This document shows, piece after piece, positions 1 to 6,675 of a DNA stretch of 8,104 bases (its first letter is position 1; each line of letters begins with the position of its first letter). The DNA is from Chitinophaga pinensis (GTDB lineage: Bacteria > Bacteroidota > Bacteroidia > Flavobacteriales_D > Crocinitomicaceae). Location: positions 1 through 8,104 of the forward strand of contig CAMDGP010000090.1 in assembly GCA_945897765.1 (NCBI GenBank). The letters run 5' to 3'. The position numbers and the translations under genes are program-made. The notes under the pieces are model-generated. The model was given only the letters and a program-made list of their open reading frames with translations. It had not been told where the DNA came from and did no database searches.

Positions 1-1533
1 GTTAGTATTGATGAAAGAAGATTTTATCTTTACAACGACAAAAGCGGAATTGGAGATATATATTACACAGATTTCATTGATAATAAATTTACCAATATGA
101 AAGCTGTTGATAACGAGAAAGTAAATGACGGTTCTTGGTGGGAAACGCATTACACAGTTTCACCTGATGGGAATATGATTTTCTTCGTTTCAGATAAAAA
201 TGGAGGATTTGGTAAAAGAGATCTTTACTTTATGGAAAGAGTAGATGGTGCTTGGACTGAGGTAAAAAATATGGGTGGTAACATCAACTCATGGAGCCCT
301 GAAGAATCTCCTTTTATGGGACTTGATAATTCGACGCTTTATTTTTCAAGTGAAGATTCAACAAGTATGGGATTATTTGATATCTTCATGACTGTACGCG
401 ATGAAAATGGAGTTTGGTCCACACCAACAAATCTTGGTTACCCAATCAATAGTGTAGGTGATGATTATTTTTATACCCATACCGCTGATGGATCAAAAGC
501 TTATTTGACATCTTTCAGAAAAGGTGGTATAGGTGAAAAAGATATTTATGAAGTTAAAATCTCAGATTCTAAAGTTAAAAATGTTGCTTTCTTGAACGGT
601 CAAGTAATTCACGTTAAAGGAAAACCAATTCCTGAAAATTCTTATATTACAGTTAAATGTTCAAACTGTGCTGACCAAACTGAAGCAATTATAACTCCGA
701 GAATTAGAGATGGTGGTTTTTTCTATAAATTAGAAAAATGTAAAGAATACGAATTATCATATTACTATAATTCTTCTGTAAAAAATCCATACAAAGAAAA
801 ATTCTCAACTAACTGTGACCTTGCATACCAAGAAGTAAACAAAAAAGTATTGTTAGATGACGATATGAAAATGATACTTCCTTTCTTTAAATACACAATT
901 GAAGGTACGGTAGCAGATAAAATTTCAGGTGTAAAAATTGAAAACGCCAAAGTTGAGTTTAAATTGAAATCAAAAATTTCCGAGACTGATTTAACAAATA
1001 AAAATGGTGAATTCGTTTCTGGAATTACAAAAGGTAAAAACTTTGGAGATGAACTTGAGTATGAAGTTTTTGTTTCAGCAGAAGGTTATTTGAATGATCG
1101 ATTCGACTTGAAACAAACATTAGGAATGGATTCAATCATTAAATTGTCTTACTTGTTAACAATTAGCGAAGATTCAGTAGAGATTGGACCTTTCTTAATA
1201 CTTTATGACTTTGATAAGCATAATATTCGTCCTGATGCAAAATTAGAACTTGATCGAGTTGTGAAAGCAATGAATGATAATCCTCTAATAAAAATTGAAT
1301 TGGGTTCTCATACAGATTCAAGAGGAAAAGCTGAATATAATACAAGTCTTGCTCAAAAGAGAGCTGAAGCAGCAGCTAAATACATTCAAAAAAGAATTAC
1401 AAATCCAAGCCGTTTAACTTATAAAGGATACGGAGAAAGTAAATTAAAAAACAAATGTAGTGATGGTGTTGAATGCTCTGAAAAAGAACATCAAGAAAAT
1501 AGAAGAACAGAATTCTTAATTCAGAAAAAATAG
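1..1533 (+). CDS. PorE-like OmpA-family protein with PD40 propeller repeats (5' partial)
   Basis: The frame is open from base 1, so the true start lies upstream; the ATG at 97 is only the first internal Met. The visible 510 residues show PD40/WD40-like propeller blades at about residues 1-25, 52-80, 100-130 and 157-187 (SPDGN, DLYFM, FDIFM, KDIYEV). Two regions that look like beta-sandwich regulatory domains follow, at about 196-255 and 298-385. The OmpA_C domain spans about 392-508 and has SHTDSRG with Asp439 and LAQKRA with Arg454, the two positions that bind diaminopimelate of peptidoglycan in this family. Propeller, carboxypeptidase-regulatory-like domain and OmpA_C is the architecture of PorE, a periplasmic component of the type IX secretion system that anchors it to the wall. 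Bacteroidota carry several paralogues with the same layout, so the family call is firm but the PorE assignment is inference. The TPR region and signal peptide expected at the N-terminus are outside the window. Confidence 0.85.
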   Translation, partial: VSIDERRFYLYNDKSGIGDIYYTDFIDNKFTNMKAVDNEKVNDGSWWETHYTVSPDGNMIFFVSDKNGGFGKRDLYFMERVDGAWTEVKNMGGNINSWSPEESPFMGLDNSTLYFSSEDSTSMGLFDIFMTVRDENGVWSTPTNLGYPINSVGDDYFYTHTADGSKAYLTSFRKGGIGEKDIYEVKISDSKVKNVAFLNGQVIHVKGKPIPENSYITVKCSNCADQTEAIITPRIRDGGFFYKLEKCKEYELSYYYNSSVKNPYKEKFSTNCDLAYQEVNKKVLLDDDMKMILPFFKYTIEGTVADKISGVKIENAKVEFKLKSKISETDLTNKNGEFVSGITKGKNFGDELEYEVFVSAEGYLNDRFDLKQTLGMDSIIKLSYLLTISEDSVEIGPFLILYDFDKHNIRPDAKLELDRVVKAMNDNPLIKIELGSHTDSRGKAEYNTSLAQKRAEAAAKYIQKRITNPSRLTYKGYGESKLKNKCSDGVECSEKEHQENRRTEFLIQKK

Positions 1534-1550
1534 TAAACAATAAATTAATT

Positions 1551-1584
1551 AAAGGCTATCAATTATTGGTAGCCTTTTTTTTTT
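1551..1584 (+). terminator. Rho-independent terminator after the PD40/OmpA gene
   Basis: Seventeen bases after the stop codon, aaaggctatc (1551-1560) pairs with ggtagccttt (1568-1577) in a 10-bp stem with one G-T wobble and a 7-nt loop. A run of T follows to 1584. It should end transcription of the upstream gene and separate it from the phosphoribosyltransferase cluster. Confidence 0.9.
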
Positions 1585-1653
1585 GATATACAATTAAGTA
1601 AGTTTCTAATAGGAATAATTTGACTTTTTAATTTCTAGCTTTCTTCAAAATCC

Positions 1654-1661
1654 TATCTTTG
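1654..1661 (+). promoter_or_regulatory. Bacteroidota -7 promoter box (TATCTTTG)
   Basis: The octamer matches TAnnTTTG, the -7 element of the major sigma factor in Bacteroidota. It lies after the terminator and 18 nt before the ATG at 1680. No good -33 TTTG is present at the usual 19-21 nt spacing; only a T-rich stretch is seen around 1632. The box probably drives the phosphoribosyltransferase, murQ and ureohydrolase genes. It also helps choose the start: an in-frame TTG at 1659 falls inside the box, upstream of any transcript it would make. Confidence 0.6.
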
Positions 1662-1679
1662 TTTAAAATAATATCCAAA

Positions 1680-2174
1680 ATGCAAGTTTTTTTAAATCAT
1701 TCACAAATACAACAGAAAATCATACGTTTAGGTCATCAGATATTAGAGAATTGTTTTGAAGAGGAGAAAATATTTATTGGAGGCATAATCGGAAATGGAT
1801 TTGAATTAGCAAGAAAATTTACTGAAATCATTAAATCGAATTCTGGTTTAGAAGTTATTTGTTTTGAAATTAAAGTAAACAAAGAAGAACCATGGAGCGA
1901 ACCGATACAACTATCAATTGATAAAGAAATAATTAAAAAAGGTTATATCATTTTAGTAGATGATGTAATTAATTCTGGAAAAACGATGCAATATTCTTTG
2001 TTAAAATTTTTGGAGCAACCCACAAAGGCAATTAAAACAGTCGCTATGGTTGATAGACAGCACCGACGATATCCTATAAAAGCAGATTATGTGGGTTTGA
2101 GCTTATCAACAACTTTAAAAGATAGGGTCGAGGTAGATTTATCAGAAAATGATTCTAAAGCTTATTTGATTTAA
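1680..2174 (+). CDS. PyrR-like phosphoribosyltransferase
   Basis: A type I phosphoribosyltransferase of 164 residues. The PRPP-binding loop is ILVDDVINSGKTMQ near residues 90-103. The downstream segment VDRQHRRYPIKADYVG matches the C-terminal part of PyrR, the uracil phosphoribosyltransferase and pyrimidine-attenuation regulator. Family enzymes transfer phosphoribose from PRPP to a base and act in the cytoplasm. Whether this one binds RNA, salvages uracil or does something else cannot be read from the sequence. It is slightly shorter than typical PyrR (about 180 residues). I chose ATG 1680 over an in-frame TTG at 1659 because that TTG overlaps the promoter box. The gene ends 3 nt before murQ and is its likely operon partner. 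No pyrimidine biosynthesis gene is visible nearby, so a regulatory role is unsupported. Confidence 0.85.
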   Translation: MQVFLNHSQIQQKIIRLGHQILENCFEEEKIFIGGIIGNGFELARKFTEIIKSNSGLEVICFEIKVNKEEPWSEPIQLSIDKEIIKKGYIILVDDVINSGKTMQYSLLKFLEQPTKAIKTVAMVDRQHRRYPIKADYVGLSLSTTLKDRVEVDLSENDSKAYLI

Positions 2175-2177
2175 AAC

Positions 2178-2990
2178 ATGGAGAACGTAACAGAGTCGAA
2201 TTCAATTTATGATCATTTGGATAAAATGAACACGTTGGATTTATTGAATGGAATTAATACCGAAGATAAGAAAGTAGCAATAGCTGTGGAAAATGAGATT
2301 CCTGCAATTGAACGTTTTGTTGATGCTTGTTTTGAAAGAATGAAATTGGGCGGAAGACTATTTTACCTCGGAGCAGGAACAAGCGGTCGTTTGGGAGTTG
2401 TTGATGCAAGTGAATGTCCACCTACTTTTGGAATCGGCCATGGAATAGTAGTTGGATTAATAGCTGGAGGTGATACTGCTATTCGCAAAGCTGTTGAGTT
2501 TGCCGAAGATGATAGGGAGCAAGGGTGGTTGGATTTAGCAGTATGCAATGTTTCTGAATTGGATACTGTTGTTGGAATTGCTGCGTCGGGAAGAACCCCT
2601 TATGTTATAGGTGCTCTAGAAAGAGCGAAACAAGTAGGTTTATTGACAGCAGGAATTTCTTGCAATCCTGATTCACCTTTATTTCACTTAGCTGATTTTC
2701 CAATAACTCCTAATGTTGGACCTGAATTCGTAACAGGTAGTACTAGAATGAAATCAGGAACAGCCCAAAAATTAGTCCTTAATATGATATCAACTTCATT
2801 AATGATAAAACTTGGTAAAGTAAAGGGCAACAAAATGGTCGATATGCAATTGAGCAATCTTAAATTAGTTGATAGAGGTACAAGAATGATTATGAGTGAA
2901 ATAGAAATATCTTATGAACTAGCAGAGGAATTATTGAAAACTCACGGTTCTGTAAGAAAAGCGGTTGAAATTTTTAAAGAAAATAGATAA
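2178..2990 (+). CDS. murQ: N-acetylmuramic acid 6-phosphate etherase
   Basis: MurQ cleaves the D-lactyl ether of MurNAc-6-phosphate to give GlcNAc-6-phosphate and lactate, a cytoplasmic step in recycling peptidoglycan sugars. The 270-residue protein carries the SIS-fold signature GAGTSGRLGVVDASECPPT (residues 65-83) and a second block GIAASGRTPYVIGALE. TGSTRMKSGTAQKLVLNM follows and is also typical of the family. Glu79 (in ASEC) and Glu110 (in FAEDD) align with catalytic Glu83 and Glu114 of E. coli MurQ. The protein is about 28 residues shorter than the E. coli enzyme at the C-terminus, stopping within the small helical end domain, so it is probably a natural short form. The gene starts 3 nt after the phosphoribosyltransferase stop, and its TAA shares one base with the next ATG, which suggests translational coupling. 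No MurNAc PTS transporter, AnmK or AmgK homologue lies in the window. Confidence 0.96.
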   Translation: MENVTESNSIYDHLDKMNTLDLLNGINTEDKKVAIAVENEIPAIERFVDACFERMKLGGRLFYLGAGTSGRLGVVDASECPPTFGIGHGIVVGLIAGGDTAIRKAVEFAEDDREQGWLDLAVCNVSELDTVVGIAASGRTPYVIGALERAKQVGLLTAGISCNPDSPLFHLADFPITPNVGPEFVTGSTRMKSGTAQKLVLNMISTSLMIKLGKVKGNKMVDMQLSNLKLVDRGTRMIMSEIEISYELAEELLKTHGSVRKAVEIFKENR

Positions 2991-4030
2991 TGATAGATTT
3001 TGATCCAAATGGAGTAGGTATTGCAAATGGTAATATTTTTGGATTTCCTTACTCTGAAGATGAAGCAACAATTGTAATAATTCCTATACCTTGGGATGCA
3101 ACAGCTTCTTATGGAAAAGGAACAAGTAACGGACCTAGTGCAATCTTAGAAGCATCGATACAACTTGATTTTTTTCACCCAAATCTTGATAAAGCTTATA
3201 ATACGAAAGTTTTTATGGCCCCAATTTCCAATGAATGGAAAGAAATTAATGATCATTGTTGTGATTTAAGTATTGAATACATTTCATATTTGGAAGAGCA
3301 AGGAGAAGTGATTTCTAGGAAGAAATATCAATCACAAATTAAGGAGATAAATGACGCTCATTATGCCTTAAAAGAGAATTTGAAACATCGTTGCTTGACT
3401 TTAATAGATTCAGGGAAAATTCCAGCTGTTTTAGGAGGTGAACACTCTACACCATTAGGTTTGATAGAAGCAATAAATGAGAAGTATGAGCACTTTGGAA
3501 TTTTACAAATCGATGCGCATGCTGATTTAAGAGTTGCTTACGAAGGTTTTGCTCAATCTCACGCTAGTATTATGGACAATGTTTTAAAAAACTGCCCTAA
3601 TATGCAAAAATTAGTTCAAGTGGGAATTCGTGATATTTCAGAACGAGAGGTAGAATACAGTAATAATGATAACAGAATAAAAACGTATTTTGATTGGAAT
3701 TTGAAATCGGAAATGTATGAAGGTAAAACTTGGGAAAACCAAGTTCAAGAAATTATCAGTCATTTACCGAATAATGTTTATGTTTCATTTGACATTGATG
3801 GTTTGCGTCCAGAATTATGCCCAAACACCGGGACACCAGTAATTGGAGGTTTTGATTTACAAGAGATTTCTTACTTACTTTTTAAACTTGTAGCTTCTGG
3901 AAGAACAATAATTGGATTTGATTTGAATGAAGTTGCTCCTGGTGAAAATGGAGATTGGGATGCAAATGTTGGAGCAAGAGCATTATGGCAATTGGTTTGT
4001 GCTACCGAAAAATCGCGTCGAAAAGAATAG
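2990..4030 (+). CDS. Ureohydrolase (agmatinase/arginase/formimidoylglutamase family)
   Basis: A 346-residue binuclear-manganese hydrolase of guanidino or formimino groups. All six metal ligands are recognisable: His152 in GGEHS, Asp175, His177 and Asp179 in IDAHADL, and Asp268 and Asp270 in SFDIDGL. TGTPVIGG follows at residues 280-287. His191 in QSHAS lies where the family has a substrate-side His. Substrate is uncertain. The GGEHS block is agmatinase-like, but residues 65-146 form a longer, partly helical segment than in a typical agmatinase, and Arg273-Pro274 follows the DIDGL motif. Agmatine, arginine, formimidoylglutamate or guanidinobutyrate are all possible. No arginine decarboxylase or histidine-degradation gene is next to it to decide. 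The ATG overlaps the murQ stop by one base (TAATG). The stop is followed by 37 AT-rich bases with no terminator. Confidence 0.9.
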   Translation: MIDFDPNGVGIANGNIFGFPYSEDEATIVIIPIPWDATASYGKGTSNGPSAILEASIQLDFFHPNLDKAYNTKVFMAPISNEWKEINDHCCDLSIEYISYLEEQGEVISRKKYQSQIKEINDAHYALKENLKHRCLTLIDSGKIPAVLGGEHSTPLGLIEAINEKYEHFGILQIDAHADLRVAYEGFAQSHASIMDNVLKNCPNMQKLVQVGIRDISEREVEYSNNDNRIKTYFDWNLKSEMYEGKTWENQVQEIISHLPNNVYVSFDIDGLRPELCPNTGTPVIGGFDLQEISYLLFKLVASGRTIIGFDLNEVAPGENGDWDANVGARALWQLVCATEKSRRKE

Positions 4031-4067
4031 TTAATAAAAATTTATTTAAATCTTCAAAGTAAAACAA

Positions 4068-4577
4068 TTGAATTTCAAACGAATAACCCTTTTATTGACA
4101 GTTATTTTAGGACTTACTGTTCTTTATTCTGGCTTTAAAATAATGAATCTTGATTTATTTCCTTGGTTAAACGTATTTATCGCTAGTGTTTTAAGTTTGA
4201 CTTCTTTTATTCTTAACTATTTTATTAAAGGAAAAAGTATAGTTATTCAGTTACTATTATTGAGTTTTTTCATTGTTCAAGTATTTTTGAATTATACAAT
4301 TCTACAAAATCCGGAGGTTCTAATATCAAGTTGGAGATGGTTGTTTTATCCAATTTCTATTTTCGTTTTTATTTTATCTTTTTCAGCTTTATTAAAAAAG
4401 AAAAACAAACTTGTTACAGTTAGTTTAATTTTAGCTTCTTTCTTATTTTTTATGACAGGTATTTTTTCAACAAATCCCATTTGGCTGCAATTACAAATGC
4501 TATTTTTTATTCTTTTTTCAATTGGATTGGTTGCTTCAAAAAATATTCAGAAGCTTAAGTCTATTGATTCAATTTGA
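4068..4577 (+). CDS. Hypothetical six-helix membrane protein with TTG start
   Basis: I do not recognise a family. The 169-residue product is very hydrophobic, with six likely membrane segments at about residues 5-23, 33-53, 57-77, 88-109, 114-133 and 138-156. Lysine-rich stretches sit at 54-56, 110-114 and 158-164. No catalytic or transport motif is visible. The start is TTG at 4068: it is the only plausible initiator downstream of the in-frame stop at 4047, and it gives a positively charged N-terminus (NFKR) ahead of the first helix. The first in-frame ATG, at 4143, would remove that helix. It lies 37 nt after the ureohydrolase gene on the same strand with no terminator between them, so co-transcription is likely. 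It could equally be a lineage-specific protein unrelated to its neighbours. Confidence 0.7.
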   Translation: MNFKRITLLLTVILGLTVLYSGFKIMNLDLFPWLNVFIASVLSLTSFILNYFIKGKSIVIQLLLLSFFIVQVFLNYTILQNPEVLISSWRWLFYPISIFVFILSFSALLKKKNKLVTVSLILASFLFFMTGIFSTNPIWLQLQMLFFILFSIGLVASKNIQKLKSIDSI

Positions 4578-4602
4578 ACTTCATTGTAACAATATTCTTT
4601 CT

Positions 4603-4610
4603 TACATTTG
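4603..4610 (+). promoter_or_regulatory. Bacteroidota -7 promoter box (TACATTTG)
   Basis: A perfect match to TAnnTTTG lies in the 47-nt gap between the membrane protein and the TauE-like gene, 14 nt before the ATG at 4625. A TTG at 4584-4586 could serve as the -33 element, with a spacer of 16 nt that is a little short. It would start a transcript with a leader of only a few bases and drive the TauE-like, amidohydrolase and lipoprotein genes. Confidence 0.6.
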
Positions 4611-4624
4611 GTAAAATTTAATCT

Positions 4625-5020
4625 ATGACCATTCAGACGATCGTGATTCTTGTTTTAATTGGATTATTTGCTGGAATTCTTAGTGGCTTTGTTGGTGTTG
4701 GTGGCGGAATCATTATCGTTCCTGCATTGGTTTTCTTTCTTGGACTAACACAACATCAAGCGCAAGGAACAAGTTTGTTTGTTTTGTCGATGCCAGTTGT
4801 GATTTTTGCAGTAATCAATTATTGGAAAACAGATAATGTCAACTGGAAATTTGGATTAATTGTCGCATCAACATTTGTAGTTGGTGCTTATTTTGGTTCT
4901 AAGCTTTCTTTAAAATTATCTCCAGGAATGGTAAAGTTGGTATTTGGAATTTTATTGGCTTACGTTTCTATTCGTTTAATGATGTCGGGTTATACAGCTG
5001 TTAGTAACGATGAAGCATAA
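4625..5020 (+). CDS. Half-length TauE/SafE-family membrane protein
   Basis: Members of this family are inner-membrane proteins, some of which export sulfite, sulfoacetate or related organosulfur anions. The 131 residues contain one family repeat: GILSGFVGVGGGIIIVPAL at residues 17-35, the conserved QAQGTSL at 46-51, and GAYFGSKL at 87-94. About four membrane segments are expected (4-37, 50-66, 74-92, 100-120). Full-length members of about 250 residues have two such repeats, so this is a single-repeat form that would have to dimerise to make a complete pore. The reading frame is intact and ends cleanly in a hydrophilic tail (AVSNDEA), which argues against a recent truncation. The last 11 bases overlap the start of the amidohydrolase. 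The substrate is unknown, and no sulfur-metabolism gene is adjacent. Confidence 0.88.
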   Translation: MTIQTIVILVLIGLFAGILSGFVGVGGGIIIVPALVFFLGLTQHQAQGTSLFVLSMPVVIFAVINYWKTDNVNWKFGLIVASTFVVGAYFGSKLSLKLSPGMVKLVFGILLAYVSIRLMMSGYTAVSNDEA

Positions 5021-6200
5021 ATTAAATTCACTTATTCTTAATAAAATAGAAGCAATTTTCCCAAGGATTGTTTCCTATCGTGAGTATTTACATCAGCATC
5101 CAGAATTGTCGTTTCAGGAATTTAAAACAATGGGTTTTGTTGCTGAAAAGTTAACTCAATTAGGAATTCCACATCAAACTGAAGTTGCAGAAACTGGAAT
5201 AGTCGCTATTATCAAAGCTAGTCATCATAGCGAAAATCAAAATTGTATTGGTTTAAGAGCAGATTTAGATGCGCTGCCAATTCAAGAAGAAAATAATGTT
5301 GCATATAAATCGCTGAATGACGGAATTATGCACGCTTGTGGACACGATGTTCATACTTCGGTTTTGTTAGGAGCAGCAGAAATACTCAATGATTTAAAAG
5401 AAGAACTTTCTCAACCAATTAAATTAATTTTTCAACCGGGTGAAGAAACGAATCCCGGAGGAGCAAGTTTAATGATTGATGCAGGAGTGCTAGAAAATCC
5501 GAAAGTGGAAAGAATGTATGGTTTACATGTATTTCCAGAATTTGAAGTCGGAAATTTAGGAATTCGCTCTGGCTTATATATGGCCTCAAGCGACGAAATT
5601 CACGTTTCAATTCAAGGAATCGGTGGTCATGGGGCTTTACCAGAAAAATGTGTCAACCCTTTGATGATGGGAGCAAGCTTTGTAATTGAAGCTAAAGAAT
5701 TACTAGAATCAATTTGCCCTCTAGAAGTTCCTCATGTTTTAACTTTTGGACGTTTTGAAGCTTTAGGTTCAACAAATGTAATTCCATCAACATGCGAAAT
5801 TAAAGGTACTTTTCGTACAATGGATGAGGAATGGAGAGCTCTGGCTCACAATAAATTAATCGCATTAGCTGAAAAGATTTCGAATGATTATAAAGGAGAA
5901 ATTAAGCTTACAATTTCAAAAGGTTATCCTTTTTTGAAGAATGATCTTGAATTGACACTTCAACTAAAAAGTAGTTTTGAAGCTAATTTTGGAAAAGACA
6001 AAGTTCATGATCTTCCAATTCGAATGACAGCTGAAGATTTTGCTTTTTACAGTCAAAAAATTCCAGTTGTTTTCTTTCGTTTAGGTGTTGCTAACGCTCA
6101 AAGAGGGATTGATTACGGAGTACATCACCCAAGATTTGATATCGATCAAAATGCAATAAAAACAGGTATTCACGCAATGGTTTTAGCTGCTATTCAATGA
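5010..6200 (+). CDS. M20-family metal-dependent amidohydrolase (IAA-amino acid/hippurate hydrolase type)
   Basis: A cytoplasmic zinc or manganese hydrolase of N-acyl amino acids or related amides, 396 residues, the usual length for subfamily M20D. Ligands and catalytic residues are all seen: Cys110 and His112 in HACGHD, Glu145 and Glu146 in QPGEET, His173 in GLHVFP, and His372 in VHHPRFD. RADLDALPIQE (83-93) is the conserved N-terminal block. The dimerisation domain is about 188-300 and includes GIGGHGALPE, and TAEDFAFYSQKIP at 340-352 is the usual C-terminal block. There is no signal peptide. The specific substrate (acetylated, benzoylated or other acyl amino acids) cannot be decided. The ATG lies inside the end of the TauE-like gene (11-nt overlap), and the stop overlaps the lipoprotein start as ATGA. 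All three genes are therefore probably translated from one mRNA. Confidence 0.94.
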   Translation: MKHKLNSLILNKIEAIFPRIVSYREYLHQHPELSFQEFKTMGFVAEKLTQLGIPHQTEVAETGIVAIIKASHHSENQNCIGLRADLDALPIQEENNVAYKSLNDGIMHACGHDVHTSVLLGAAEILNDLKEELSQPIKLIFQPGEETNPGGASLMIDAGVLENPKVERMYGLHVFPEFEVGNLGIRSGLYMASSDEIHVSIQGIGGHGALPEKCVNPLMMGASFVIEAKELLESICPLEVPHVLTFGRFEALGSTNVIPSTCEIKGTFRTMDEEWRALAHNKLIALAEKISNDYKGEIKLTISKGYPFLKNDLELTLQLKSSFEANFGKDKVHDLPIRMTAEDFAFYSQKIPVVFFRLGVANAQRGIDYGVHHPRFDIDQNAIKTGIHAMVLAAIQ

Positions 6201-6622
6201 GATTCACTTTTATACTTTTTGCAACCTTTATACTTTTTGTTTCTTGTTCCAAAGAAAAATATCTTGATAAAAAAATGGACGGAAATTGGACAGTTAATTT
6301 AATTCGAATTGTAGATGGTGAAGGATTTATGTATTTCGATTCGCTTCCAAATGGATCTTTTACCTTTAATTCAGATTTAAAAACCATAAGTGCTAATGTT
6401 TCTTATCGATATATAAATTTGAATGGATTTACTATAAAAGATACTTTCAAATTAGATCAAGAAAAATACATCTTTAATTCAAAATTGGATCGAATTTTTT
6501 TTAGACAAAATTTAGATTCTATTGACGCTAGAGTTATTTTAATAACAAAAGAATCTATGGAATTAGAATATTATGATTTGAGTAAGTATAAACTTGTTAG
6601 GTTCATACTTTCAAAGGATTGA
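6197..6622 (+). CDS. Small lipoprotein, lipocalin-like
   Basis: A 141-residue protein with a classic lipoprotein signal: MRF, a hydrophobic core, and LFVSC with the lipid-attached Cys at residue 17. The sequence after the Cys (SKEK) partly resembles the Lys-acidic surface-export signals described for Bacteroidota lipoproteins, so display on the outer face is possible but unproven. The mature part starts with DGNWTVNLIRI and continues as alternating hydrophobic and polar strands (FTFNSDLKT, YIFNSKLDRIFF, ARVILITKESMELEYYD). This pattern is typical of small lipocalin-like barrels in this phylum. No ligand or enzymatic residue can be named. The start overlaps the amidohydrolase stop by 4 nt (ATGA), so expression is coupled to it, although their functions need not be. 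Confidence 0.82.
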   Translation: MRFTFILFATFILFVSCSKEKYLDKKMDGNWTVNLIRIVDGEGFMYFDSLPNGSFTFNSDLKTISANVSYRYINLNGFTIKDTFKLDQEKYIFNSKLDRIFFRQNLDSIDARVILITKESMELEYYDLSKYKLVRFILSKD

Positions 6623-6654
6623 CTTTTCAGTTTATTTTAATACATTTATTTATT

Positions 6655-6662
6655 TATCTTTG
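6655..6662 (+). promoter_or_regulatory. Bacteroidota -7 promoter box (TATCTTTG)
   Basis: The octamer matches TAnnTTTG and is identical to the box at 1654. It sits in the 53-nt gap after the lipoprotein gene, 13 nt before the ATG at 6676. The -33 region at the expected distance is only T-rich (TTTATT near 6631). It probably gives the repeat-bearing envelope gene its own transcript. The sequence aaaggag directly abuts the ATG, which is too close to act as a normal Shine-Dalgarno site. Confidence 0.6.
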
Positions 6663-6675
6663 CAAGAAAAGGAGA

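Noticed and set aside
1659..1679. Upstream TTG start for the phosphoribosyltransferase
   Set aside because: The TTG overlaps the TATCTTTG promoter box, so a transcript from that promoter would not contain it. The ATG at 1680 gives a normal family N-terminus.
5419..5610. Reverse-strand open frame inside the amidohydrolase gene
   Set aside because: It is fully nested in a gene with every catalytic motif of the M20 family, and the antisense product resembles no known protein.
6668..6675. Shine-Dalgarno site (aaaggag) before the repeat-protein gene
   Set aside because: The GGAG core ends one base before the ATG, too close for normal ribosome positioning, and other genes here lack such sites.
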